A stretch of DNA of 64,000 nt from Acholoe squamosa (lineage: Eukaryota > Annelida > Polychaeta > Phyllodocida > Polynoidae): positions 47,937,505-48,001,504 of the forward strand of contig OX439047.1 in assembly GCA_949317995.1 (NCBI GenBank), read 5' to 3'. Positions 35,500 through 46,450 of the stretch are shown piece by piece (the stretch's first letter is position 1; each line of letters opens with the position of its first letter). The notes beneath the pieces are model-generated. The model was not told the DNA's origin. It was given only the letters and a program-made list of their open reading frames with translations, and ran no database searches. Position numbers and translations under genes: made by a program.

Positions 35500-38448
35500 A
35501 TGGCTGAGGAATCCGTAGCTGCAGCCAAGCTATCCGGTGACCCGGATAAGCTGACTCCGTCCGCAGAAGCTTTTCCGGAAGCTTTGTCGCCTGTTACACA
35601 GGAAGAGAGCGAGATGATGGACGTGGAGGAACCCACGGATCGCTCGTTCGAGGAGAAGCTGGCTTCATTCTCACTCAATGAGCCAGAGAAACTGCTATCT
35701 CCACTCCCAGCAGAGGGATCCGGAGCGACTGCGAGTGCTGAACCCGCAGCGACAGAGTCCGAAACTACCCAAGTTGACGGACAGAAGGATGAGTGGAAGC
35801 CAGCAGTGGCGGAGCCTTTTCCAGCTAGTTATGATGGTCGCTACCTGTATGTCCACCCGGAACTGCAGGCACAAGTGACCTACGCGGACGGGACACCAGT
35901 CAGGATGGACCCGAAAGTCAGGATAGCTATCGAGGGCGTCATGGCTCCCGAACAGCTGACCAGGATGCCTCCCGAGTGGCTTCGAGACTGGCCGTGGTTC
36001 CAACGGGGACTTATGGTGGACGCCGGTTTCCGTGAAACCGTGTACGCAGCTAACCGAGCCTTCGAGCTCGGAGCGTATCCGAAGCCTGACAAGTCCCTGT
36101 GGAACGTCAAGGCTACGAACATTAACTGGGTAGGCTGTGTCTGGGATACCGATGGCCAGACCTACCCACGCCCTAGTGCTATCTGGACGCCGTGCCGGAC
36201 CACTAAGGAATTCCGGGAGGCCGCTGCTAACTTCGAGCAGTGGGACGACGGTTACTACATAACCGAACAGGAATTGGTGGATGTCCAGAACAATTCACTA
36301 ATCGGATTGGACCGAGCTGCAGCCCTTCGGACGGTTATTGTCCGCCGCATGACTGCCGAACAGGAGGCACAGGAAGAGGCTAAGAGGGCCGCGGAAGCAC
36401 CCGCACCTCCTATCCCCGACCTGAAGCTTGCCACCAGAAGCTCCGCCAGTGCTACATCAGCTACCGGCAGCACTACTACTCCAGTAGAAGCCACGACCTC
36501 CAGCACATCCGGAACCCAGGAACCGGAGGAAGACTGGAAGGTCAGTAAGAACCGACGATCCGCTGCTCGGAAGCTCAAGAATCTCCCGGATTCTGCGAGA
36601 GCCGAGCCGAAACCCAGCACCTCAACCACTGGTAGTACTGCCATGGAGGTTGAGTCGTCTGACGAGGAGTCGGTGCACGAATCCTCGGTTGAGTATGATG
36701 AGAAGGCCACTCCATCAACTCAAACCGAGGCCGAACGTTGGGCTAACGCCAAATCCGGATTCAAAACCCGGATCCCGACGTGTTTCTCCGACTGTGCGTA
36801 CGGAGTTAAGAAGGACGGCTCTACCCTCTATGCCTGTCCAGACTCAATCAATAAGAACGATGAGTCGGATGATGAAGATTGGATGCGCCTTTCGGACGAG
36901 GACCCCAATCCGAGCAAAGCCTATCGAAAGATGTGGCTTATGCTAAACCACACCGAAGGGTATTACACTTATACCCAGAGGAGGAAGCTGCGTTGGGCTT
37001 TAGAGAAGTGGTACGGTGACGATCAAAAGTCCTGTCCCTTCTCTATCTGCCAGGATGCGAGTGATGTCTCGATCCGGACCTGGAGTACTCCAGCCCGGTT
37101 CCAAAGGCATCTGGTAGAGGCCCACTTCCACCATCACCCGGTTTACATTTGTGATCCGAGTTATGGTAAGAAGGGCAAGAAGTGTACTACGAAGGTGCAA
37201 TACAACCGACGTAGTGATCTGGCTAGACACCAGAAGAAATGCCACGCAGAAGGTTTGGACGGGGCCCGGAAGCGCATTATGGAGCTTCATCAGGAACTCA
37301 TGAAGGAGTTCGATAGCCTGAGCGAGGATGCTTGGTCTAAGATCCGACCAGGGGACCAAGTCCTCTGCGAAGTTCCGAAGACCAAGGATTCGAAACTCCG
37401 AGCAAAGATAGTCCTGACTCCTGGAAAGGGTAAACTGGACATGCACGAGTCTCTCTGGCAGAAATGCGAGGAATCCGGAAAGGATGCAAAGAGAGCTCGT
37501 GAAAGGAGCAGGAGAGACCAGAACCGTGGCGGCAACGGTAATGGTCAGAGCACGACAAAACCGAAGGTCAGAGCAGAGGACCGTTCCAGGTCCCCTCTGA
37601 CAAGGCACCCCGCAGAACAGGCTCAGGGCACTCCGGTGTTCAAGAAGCCTGAACCTGCCGGATACGCTGGAGCCGTATCTAAACCTGGGAAAGTGAGTTC
37701 TCGAAACTTTCCGTCCTTAAACCAGGGACCTGGACCTGAGAGCCAGACCTTGGTGGTAGGAAAGGATGGTCGCCTTATGCCAAAGAAGACCACCGCATCT
37801 GCTGCCGCCGGATCTGCATCCGCTCCAGCCGCCCCACCAGTTACCTTTACCCAGGAGCAGTTAAACATGTACCTGCAAATGGGACTGAAACAGAATGTAC
37901 CACCTGCCTTCTGTGTACCAACGACAGGTGTGTCCGGGAGTCCTAAACCCGGAAGTGGTCCACAGGCCGCCTCGACTCCTCCCAAGGCTGTCGCGGCACC
38001 TGAGAAACCGAAGGACGCCATTACCATTAAAACTGGTAATGCGGAAGTTTGGTTTGAGAAGTCTCGCCAAGGGGAGGCAGATGTCCAGAAGGCCATCTAC
38101 ACCCATTGGGAGAAGACCATTCGGGAGAAAGCGATCGAGTTTCATCAGGGTCTCCTAAACGAAACTCTGTTGTGTATGAAACAGGTGGGCGACGCTGAAA
38201 AGCAACGTCTCGAGACTCTCATCCGGGACGATGTAAAGGCCCAGGAGGAGGCTGCCTCAGCTGCTCAAGAAAAAGCAGCTATGGATGTACACGTGTTGGA
38301 AAAGCGTGTAAAGGAGGAGATCACTCGGAACACCAACCTGAACACTAAGTTCATGAGGGTGTTCGGAGTCGACTTGGACGAGTGGGACGGCACTCCCGAG
38401 TCGGCTTTAGCTCTTCTGAAGAAGAAGCATGCTAAGAAATCCGTTTAA
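35500..38448 (+). mobile_element. Third ORF of the LTR element, 982 residues, zinc-finger-like, function unknown
   Basis: Starts at ATG in a GTCATGG context and runs open to a stop at 38448. N-terminal ~100 residues are acidic and Ser/Glu-rich. A Trp-rich folded-looking block follows (MPPEWLRDWPWFQRG, NWVGCVWDTDGQTYP), then the phrase PAPPIPDL shared with gag and a Ser/Thr linker. Two C2H2-like sites come next (CPFSIC ... RHLVEAH; CTTKVQYN ... RHQKKCH, about residues 518-590), followed by a basic region, a Pro/Ala linker and a C-terminal coiled coil. No signal peptide, furin site or membrane segment is visible, so it is not a classical envelope. Codon use is GC-richer than gag-pol, which hints at a separate origin. 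Confidence 0.8.
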
Positions 38449-39952
38449 AGCATGCTAGGGTTATTTCTTCCATAATTTTTTTTCCAACACCAAATGACCA
38501 GATATAGTCTTTGCGGAACCCTAAAGGTCTGCGGATGCTTTTACTAGTGCATGAACACCTATGCTATGTGTTCCGGGTTCCTTTGACCAGTCTATTATTC
38601 AGGTTGTATAACATTTATTACACCCTGAATAGCCTATTCGGATTTATAATTTCATCCATGAACAATCCGATAGTAGACTTGCTGCTGTGAGACGTATCCG
38701 GATGCCAGTTCCAGACTCCTGCTGTTACCCGTGCTAACCAATTACTAGGATGGACTTTACGATTTACCTCTACAACTCATCTGTACTCCCGAATGGACTT
38801 ATATCTCTACTACTATTACTTCCGGATCAACCTATATCGGACTATTATTTTACTTATGTCAACTAAAACTTAAAAAGGATTACGTTCTCTACACAGTTGA
38901 CACATCCGGACTAATATTCTACAAATCTACACCATTCGGATATACTATAAACTTTAGCACTACTAGAGGATTGTGGGTAGCTGCCCCAAATCAACTACCG
39001 TGTTCACTCAATATAAGGAAACTATAAACTTTAGCACGTCCATCCCGTGGTTAGCTGACCACACCTACCTACTAGTACCCGGAGGATACAGCAGAAGACT
39101 CCAGCAGCATTTATAATTCCTGTATATTGTATATAATGTCATATTTCTATTTTTCTATAATATTATATGTATGTACATATCCACTAGATACATATTATAA
39201 TACGGGTACATAGACATTTCCTGATACGGATCTCTAATCACTATTAGTATTTATATTATAAGATCCGTTAAACTTTACCAGATAACACATATTATTGTCC
39301 TGCGAGACAAAATATATAATAAGTATAATGATCTGGTGCTATAAAGGTTATTAGGTACACGGTGATAATATATTATTATATTCATTACCACACCGTGATG
39401 TTTTTTTTCTTTTTTTTCAAGTGTATGTTATAAATAATCATATTCGTACTACTCACGGAATCCTTAACGGATTCGTATAATATTAATATACGACATGTCA
39501 TTAGATAGTGATGTTACTATAACAGTCTTCTTTAAGACTACATATTCAAATGTGTTGTCAATGACTACAAACACACATACGGATGTTATTTTGTGATATG
39601 TTTTATTATCGACAGTTCCGTTGCATATAGCTGTCATCATCACATGTATACGATTCATATTACTTGTCTTATTAATTATACCTGAAATATAATACATTAT
39701 TATGTGGTATAATAATTAAATAGACAGTTCCGTTTCACATAACTGTCTCTTCTTCAAGTAATTCGTATAATATTTCAACATCCTAATCGTTATATGTAAC
39801 TAAATTTCACTATCGAATATATATATATGACATCTGGTTCACAATTTATTTAGTGCTAATGTTATACCTATGGTTGTACCTCTATTACTAAAGGTTTAGA
39901 CATGTAGAAATGTTATCCTAGTAATATTATACGTATAACACCCTCCTAAATG
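38449..39952 (+). other. AT-rich untranslated tail of the LTR element
   Basis: About 1.5 kb with no coding frame. Two ~20-bp phrases recur (ATAAACTTTAGCAC at 38947 and 39023; ATTCGTATAATATT at 39470 and 39764), and the segment is rich in TATA-type sequence. Confidence 0.6.
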
Positions 39953-39965
39953 TCTGGGGGAGTGG
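39953..39965 (+). other. Polypurine tract
   Basis: TGGGGGAGTGG directly before the 3' LTR is the expected plus-strand primer region. Confidence 0.6.
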
Positions 39966-40342
39966 TGTAGAGGTACACTTTACTAAACCATAGGAGTTGG
40001 GTACCGTCTGACGTGGCGGGTGAGTCGAGTCGTCGGACGTTCCTCAGGTTCCGGATAGGTGGCAGCACCGATCCGGGTCTGTGGGGACATCTGACGACGA
40101 ACACCTGGGTCCGTATATAAAGCCCAGGGCTCAGCCGCTACGTCAGAGGCCCTTCTGGCCTCCACACTATGTAAACCACTGTCTTTTAATATTAGCTGCC
40201 TCTTTGATATCATTCGGCAGCCGTGAGTGTGCATTAAGTAATAAACCTAACCGTTGGCATACACTTGGAATACTGTCTTACTCTTTCTTTCCGAATCGTA
40301 AGACCCGAACCCCCCAGGTCCGTAAGGCCACAAACCCTTACA
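39966..40342 (+). repeat. 3' LTR
   Basis: 377 bp, identical to the 5' LTR except one base (GGCATACACTTGG here, GGCATAAACTTGG in the 5' copy). It is followed by CTGG, the candidate duplicated target. Confidence 0.95.
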
Positions 40343-40560
40343 CTGGTAACATGAGTAATCTAATGCTGTCTGAATTATCTTTCTATGAGTAATAGAACAG
40401 AAGGTATGAGAGATTAAATGTGGAATTTCTATAATATTTTCTGTCAGTGGATTCCCAGCCGCTGTGGCACTTATCAGTCCCTGCACACTGTGCACAGGCT
40501 GCACTGGGACTCACATATTTTAGACCTTGTTTTACTTAATTTCAAATTAAATTTGATAAA
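40343..40560 (-). mobile_element. LINE fragment, right-hand flank of the LTR insertion
   Basis: On the minus strand an open frame (THRKIIQTALDYSCYQ) runs into the LTR element and lines up in frame with the LINE sequence at 27493 on the far side. The upstream limit is not clear. Confidence 0.5.
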
Positions 40561-41168
40561 ATAATCATAGAGAGTAACCAATTACACCAGTGTATGCACA
40601 ACAGTTTGGCGCCTGATGGGCTATATTTTGCATAAAAAGGAACTAAGATAAGTATTATAGATCATGTTGGAAAGTCAAAATTTTCTAAATGGCAGTGTGA
40701 TGAGCTGACCTGAAATTCTTGGATATTTTACTCCACTCTCTTATAGTTATAGTCTTTAGCTTTGGGCTAATAGATAATTAATAGCTGATTAAAGATCCTA
40801 ATAGTAGACATATAAGTCCCAAGACTCCAAATAAGCCAATGACATGCCACTTAGAACTCCTAATAAGGTGCATCATACTTATGTGTACATGTTTATACAT
40901 TATAAATGTAGGTGGCCTTTAGTCGGTTAATTAAGGGCAGGCAGACGACCGGACACTCCCCAGGCATGTGTATAAACGCCTATTCATCCTCAAGGGCCAG
41001 AGTGATTTAGGTAATTGGACGCAATAACTCCTCCAAATATAATAAATCTACATGATTGGGGCTCCTAATATGGGAATCGCACGCATGTTAACGGTCCCGA
41101 GACTCCAAATAAACCAATGCCATGCCACTTAGAACCCCTAATATAATAAGGGGCATCATACTTATGTG

Positions 41169-41238
<70 letters not shown>

Positions 41239-42233
41239 CCCTTAAGTTTTAAAAAGTTAGGAAAATGTTTAGTTTTGATATTTTCAGGTTTAATTCAAAA
41301 CTCTTCTGAAATATATGCAATCTGTCCAGATATTTTCATTTTTATCTCTCTCTCTCTCTATGGTAACTGATCATGTCTTAAGGTTTCAATAGAGGTCTCA
41401 AATGTAAAAATTGACCAAGAATTAACAATAATATCAGCATTTTATATTTCAAGGTTTTATAGAAATTCCAGTGTCAGTCTGCGCACACCAGCACCAATTG
41501 AGAACTGATAAGATATCAGATCAATGGCAGGATCTAGAGTAAAATGACCCACAAATTCTGATTCCTTGGTTATTTTACCCTTGATACTGGCATATAACTA
41601 ATTTGGATAGTGGAAAAAAGCCCTAAAATAGAAAATTATATTGCTTGGTTGGTTTACTATAGTGACAGATAGGGACTCGCGGAAATGGGTGCAGGGGTGT
41701 TATTCCTACAGTTGGTATCAATGCATAGTTTAGTGATATGACGTCTAATTGTGGGTGAGTGTATGTGACTCAGGTATTTGCATTCTTCATATGGCTCATT
41801 CAGATCGTCCTGGCATGTTTTATATAGTCATAGTATGACCACCTCCTTTGGGGACGTGAGGAGGCCGGGACAGGGTCTCTCTCGAACTGTGGGGCCATTC
41901 CCTCAGTTCAAGAGCAAGCCTGTAGAAAGCTTACAGTGTCAAGAAACAATCTCCTCTTGTGACTGAATTTCTTACTTCTTGTGTGCCAAAAAGTCACAAT
42001 TGTTGATTTTGATACTGTTTTCCCATTTGGTAGATTTTGGGGTTCTCAAATTAATTGAAAATTAAATAATCCAGACTTATTTTGCTGTAGATAGTAGATC
42101 TCCAGTGCAGCTCTGCTCCGGCACAGTGCAAAAAAATGGCAGTTGGAGGTTTCAGTTGTGGTGCATACTTAAAAAAGGGTCTGGATTTCTTTATTTCCAC
42201 TGATCTTGTTCAAAATAACTTGATAATCCACAT
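40561..42233. other. No gene; short direct repeats and a microsatellite
   Basis: Segments 40821-40905 and 41097-41182 are direct copies (GACTCCAAATAAGCCAATG; CATACTTATGTGTACATG). No exon recognised. (AT)n is listed separately. Confidence 0.5.
41175..41233. repeat. (AT)n microsatellite
   Basis: About 59 bp of uninterrupted AT dinucleotides directly after the second GTGTACATG repeat. Confidence 0.98.
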
Positions 42234-42287
42234 TTATTGCGTCCAACTTGGCACAGTAAGTTATTGCGTCCAACTTGGCACAGTAAG
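42234..42287. repeat. 27-bp perfect tandem duplication
   Basis: TTATTGCGTCCAACTTGGCA plus CAGTAAG occurs twice head to tail. Confidence 0.95.
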
Positions 42288-42773
42288 TGAGTAACCGTGG
42301 TTAAAACAGACAGACTTGCTCCCCACCCCTACGCCTACGGGCGCAGTTATCGTGGGGGGGGGGGGGGGGCCTCTCGACCTACTGAGTCTGAGGCTACTCT
42401 GTCTAGTTTAATACTTTTATACAGTCACCAGCGCCTATGGCGCTGGGATTATGGGCAAAAACTTGAAAAAAAGCAGACATAACGCTATCAAACCTTGAAA
42501 AGACATAACAAAGATGCACAACTCATTTGATCGGTACATCCCGCTATAATCCTCACCACACTGACCACCCACTGCCCAGGAATCTGTTCATAGTATTATC
42601 CGGTGGAACAACCTGTCACCCCTCCTTAAGTGGGAATGCTTTACCCTGTGGCTCTACCCTGCCACCCGCCCCTATAAATAGTGAACTCCTCCACTCTCTC
42701 TCAGCATCCGCTCGGCGTCCCGACTCGGCGTCTCTGGTCGCCAGTCAGTTTATAAGTGTATATTAATTGTTAA

Positions 42774-42840
42774 TCTGGTGCTGACATAAATGTAGACTCT
42801 ATCCGTACATTAGTCAATAAAGCCTTCTTGAATCTTGAAT
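42774..42840 (+). mobile_element. LINE 3' tail
   Basis: CTGGTGCTGACATAAATGTA ... CAATAAAGCCTTCTTGAATC matches the end of the LINE at 27093 on the opposite strand, and ends in the short repeat TTGAATCTTGAATC typical of LINE tails. Upstream LINE coding sequence is not seen. Confidence 0.6.
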
Positions 42841-43554
42841 CTATGGCAAGACCCTCCTGATCAATCAGAGCAGTAGACGAGAGAGAGGGCCGAAAAACAT
42901 CAACAAACTCGGCCAAAAAAAGGCCACAAGCTTGGCCGAAAAATGTCAACAAAAACGGCCAATGAACGCCTACAGGGGGTGAAAATGCATTTAAAAACAT
43001 TCTGTCAATTCAGAATCTCAACTTCATATCCCAATATCATAGAAAGAACTAAAAGTTTTGTAAAAGCCGCGGCTTATATGGGAGAGTTTACCCAAACATA
43101 TGACGGGAGAATGGACCCTGAGACAGCCCCTCCAGTGTCTGCCATGGCATGGGTGCAGTAGGCTACTGACTTGCACGCTTGGCAAGCAGCAGGTTATGTA
43201 TACACTCCTTAGTGCGTGCTGTTTGCAGCAGGTTCTGCCTATGAGGTGCGACTCAGTTGATACGGGGAGGTATATAGCAAGGGAGAGCTTGCTCCCGAGT
43301 GGTGCGAAATATGTGACGCGCACTGCAGCGCCCCCACCGGCCGCGAGAGTAACTGATGCAGCATTCCTTGGTAGGCTTAAAATGCGCACTCGCACGGCAG
43401 CAAAACGATGCAATTTTCGGAGGGAAGACTTACTTTTGTTATCTCAATCTTGTGCCATCTGTAATCAGCCTCATTTTGACTCCTTGCTGAAGCAAATCGG
43501 AGTATTTTGAGCGTATGAGGTGAAAAAACATGGGGCCCTATTTCTAGAGTAAAT
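42841..43554. other. No secure gene
   Basis: GGCCGAAAAA/TCAACAAA phrases repeat at 42888-42962. The block GCGCCCCCACCGGC near 43330 has an inverted relative near 47025 (GCCGGTGGGGGCGC), so this is dispersed repeat. The 136-residue open frame at 43100 has no recognisable domain. Confidence 0.45.
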
Positions 43555-44651
43555 GGTGGGCTGACGTTCTCGGTAGTATAGTGTGTATCGGCAAAGCATT
43601 ACTGTAGTAATGAGTTTTTGGCTCATTTGAGTAGTATAGTATGTATCGGCAAAATTCTAATAGCCTCAAAACATCATAATGTCAACTATGTCATGGAAAT
43701 TAGGACAATCGTTTCATTTATGTTTCTGTGCACAAACCCACCAGCCCCCCCCCCCTTGTTAAAGTATGAGCACTGACAAAGTAGCACTATGGTTAGATAT
43801 GACTTTAATTAAACTAGCCTCAGTAGTTTTATTGACAAAATATTAGTGCAAACCACTGTATTTTTGATTCAACTGACAGCCTGATCTGGACTGGCAAAAA
43901 TAGAGGCAGTGCCCTTTTTGGCCCCAAGCCAGTCCCCAAAAATGGCACCGCCTGACCCGAACATCCACCCAACACTCCCCGTCTAACCCGAACATAACGA
44001 ATTATTAACATGAACAAACAGTTTTTCTTATGGAAAACTGAATAAAAAAAGCCAATTTTTGAGCTAATATCTAAGGGCCCCGCCTACCTGCCCCTGTGTA
44101 CGGCCATAGCCTGGTGTAGGGGAAGGGGGGGGGGGTGGAAAAGATCACAGGGGGTCACCTGTTGGGTTTTCGTGTGGATGTTCAGGTTAGACGGGGAGTG
44201 TTGGGTGGATGTTCGGGTCAGGCAGAGAGTGTTGGGTGAATGTTCGGGTTAGGCGGTGCCATTTTTGGGGACTGGCTTGGGGCCAAAAAGGCCACTGCCC
44301 CTTTTTTTGCCAGTCCAGATCAGGCTGTCAGTTGAATCAAAAATACAGTGGTTTGCACTAATATTTTGTCAATAAAACTACTGAGGCTAGTTTAATTAAA
44401 GTCATATCTAACCATAGTGCTACTTTGTCAGTACTCATACTTTAACAATGGGGGGGGGGGCCTGGTGGGTTTGTGCACAGAAACATAAATAAAACAATTG
44501 TCCTAATTTCCGTGACATTGTTGACATTATGATGTTTTGAGGCTATTAAAACTTTGCCGATACATACTATACTACTCAAATGAGCCAAAAACTCATTACT
44601 ACAGCAATGCTTTGCCGATACACACTATACTACCAAGAACGTCAGCCCACC
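43555..44651. mobile_element. 1.1-kb foldback element with ~440-470-bp arms
   Basis: The left arm 43555-43995 and right arm 44178-44651 are inverted copies over their full length, with outer ends GGTGGGCTGACGTTCT and AGAACGTCAGCCCACC. A 182-bp unique centre separates them. The inner part of each arm holds the 31-bp unit GTTGGGTGGATGTTCGGG...; the right arm has one more unit than the left. Arms are highly similar but not identical. No coding sequence. Confidence 0.9.
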
Positions 44652-45426
44652 ACGGCAGCTGCAGTCAGCAAAACACTGATCTAAACAGGTGGCAAAACAA
44701 CAGATAACAGATGGGGTTCCACCTAATATGGATGGCCAGGAGTCTTGGTATGCAGACTCATTACAGTAAGTGAGTTGACATAGTGAAAACAAGTATTTGA
44801 AAGTGGTTTTGGGGAACTTTCTATGAGTGATGATTGATGTATTTAGGCAGTGACAGCCTAGGCCCTATGCCATAGTAGGCACTTGCATAAACCACTGCTG
44901 CGTCCGCGCTGTGTGTAGCGCCGTTACTGTTATCAAAACAACTTTCCATGCTGCTACATTACAAGCAGCAGATAATAGGGGCTGGAGGGCTTAATATTTG
45001 GGCTAGAATAAAAGTTAATATACCAAATTGAAGCTTAGAATTAGGCGATTACAATGAGAGGTGTATATTTGATGTCCATAGAATATTTCTGTATTGTCAT
45101 AGTTTTTGAATTTATTTTTTATTTTAAAATGACTAAAATTAAGGAAAAAAAAAAGGTTCGCCAAAGTTCACCTACATAGTTCTGTTCCTACATATCCTAA
45201 GTATATTCCCTGCAAATTTCAAGTCTGAAGGAATAAGCCCAAAGAAGCCCCAGCCATAACAGTTTACCCTTGTCAATACAGCTTCAGTGCAGGCAACCTA
45301 GACCTAGACACTGGGACTATAGCATAGTATAGGGACTGAGCCATTCTATGGGCATAAGATAAAGTGTATATTATAGATATATTAACATCCCTTTGATGTT
45401 GTTTTAAAAGAAATGGTGCTAATGAT
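44652..45426. other. No gene seen
   Basis: AT-rich, no open frame of note and no repeat that I could match elsewhere in the window. Confidence 0.4.
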
Positions 45427-45545
45427 GCCTTCACACCCACTCACACTTCTGAGGGGTGTGAACACATCTAAGAGAAATGCTCACTTTGATGCCTTCACAC
45501 CCTCTCACACTTCTGAGGGGTGAAAAACACATCTAAGGGAAATGC
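45427..45545. repeat. Two-copy ~67-bp tandem repeat
   Basis: GATGCCTTCACACCC ... CTCACACTTCTGAGGGGTG ... ACACATCTAAG ... GAAATGCT occurs twice head to tail with few changes. Confidence 0.9.
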
Positions 45546-45599
45546 TGTTATCTTTTACATTTGTTCTATTATGCTGTAGTGTATTAGTAAAGCATGTCT

Positions 45600-46450
45600 C
45601 CCCTTCGAATTCCGGGGGATTAATTATTGAGTGGCTCCTATGGAGCCCCTCTATTCAACATGGTAGTATCAAAATGAAAGCCGTACTATACTGGCCACAG
45701 TAATAATTGACCTTCTCTTCTAGGTCAAATTTATTCAGAAATGGACATATACTTCTAGGTCAAAGGTCAATGTACACAAACACATTGACTTTTGACAAAG
45801 ACATTTATTAGTCCAGACCCTAGTAAAGAAGTTATCTACAATGTACCTTTCCCTGGTAATCCGCATTTCGACTTGCCCTATTTTAACTAGGTTGATCTAT
45901 TTATGAGCTGACCTTATTTTACTAGGTCAAAGGTCAATACACACAAACTTGATAGGTATCAAAATATGTACCTCTTGCTGTTGGTGCTTCATGCAAAAAT
46001 TCAGTGTTATATCTGCAATTTCCTATGAATTGCAAGAAAACAATGTGATTAATTAGGTCATGCATGGATTAATCAGGTCAAAGGTCAAATTTAAGGTCAA
46101 GACATATAACATGCATGAGAATTCTGATAAATGAGAATACATTAGGGAGCATACAGATTCTCATCTCAACTGGTCCATCGTGTTCAGGTACTTAGCTATG
46201 TTTTGGCTTCATAGCCTGACCTTGAAGGTCAAAGGTCAATTATAGGTTCATAGAGGTTGACCTTAATATCATATATTATCATTTATCAGTAGGATACATG
46301 TTAATTCTGATGGCAAGTACACAAATTATGAGAAACCTCTGGTAGTTATCATAGTTTAAACAAATTGACCTAGTTAATTAGGTCAAAGGTCAATCATAAG
46401 TAGGTCACAGGTCAAATTGACATAGAGGAACAAGGGCACAATATCTGAAT
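45600..46450. repeat. Degenerate ~155-bp tandem repeat with conserved AGGTCAAAGGTCA core
   Basis: The 13-mer AGGTCAAAGGTCA is exact at 45757, 45924, 46075, 46226 and 46380, with AGGTCACAGGTCA at 46402. Spacing is 167, 151, 151 and 154 bp. Sequence between the cores is only loosely similar. The 13-mer is the classic DR1 arrangement bound by RXR, HNF4 and COUP-TF type nuclear receptors. Confidence 0.8.

Larger units (their letters stand above)
27494..40342 (+). mobile_element. Ty3/gypsy-class LTR retrotransposon with extra 3' ORF, nearly whole, young
   Basis: A 12.85-kb element with 377-bp direct LTRs (TG...CA) that differ at one base, so insertion is recent on any plausible neutral rate. Parts in order: 5' LTR, tRNA-His-type primer site, gag with zinc knuckle, pol with protease, RT, RNase H and integrase, a third ORF of 982 residues, a ~1.5-kb AT-rich untranslated stretch, purine tract, 3' LTR. 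PR-RT-RH-IN order and RT/IN motifs place it in the Metaviridae (Ty3/gypsy). It is inserted in the opposite orientation inside an older LINE. The element appears nearly whole with about one break, in pol. The third ORF occupies the envelope position but has no envelope features. Confidence 0.95.

Noticed and set aside
35235-38160. Several minus-strand frames of 80-200 residues opposite the third ORF
   Set aside because: They are antisense shadows of a GC-rich open frame and have no independent features.
43100-43510. 136-residue open frame
   Set aside because: No domain, overlaps a dispersed GC-rich repeat with a relative near 47 kb.
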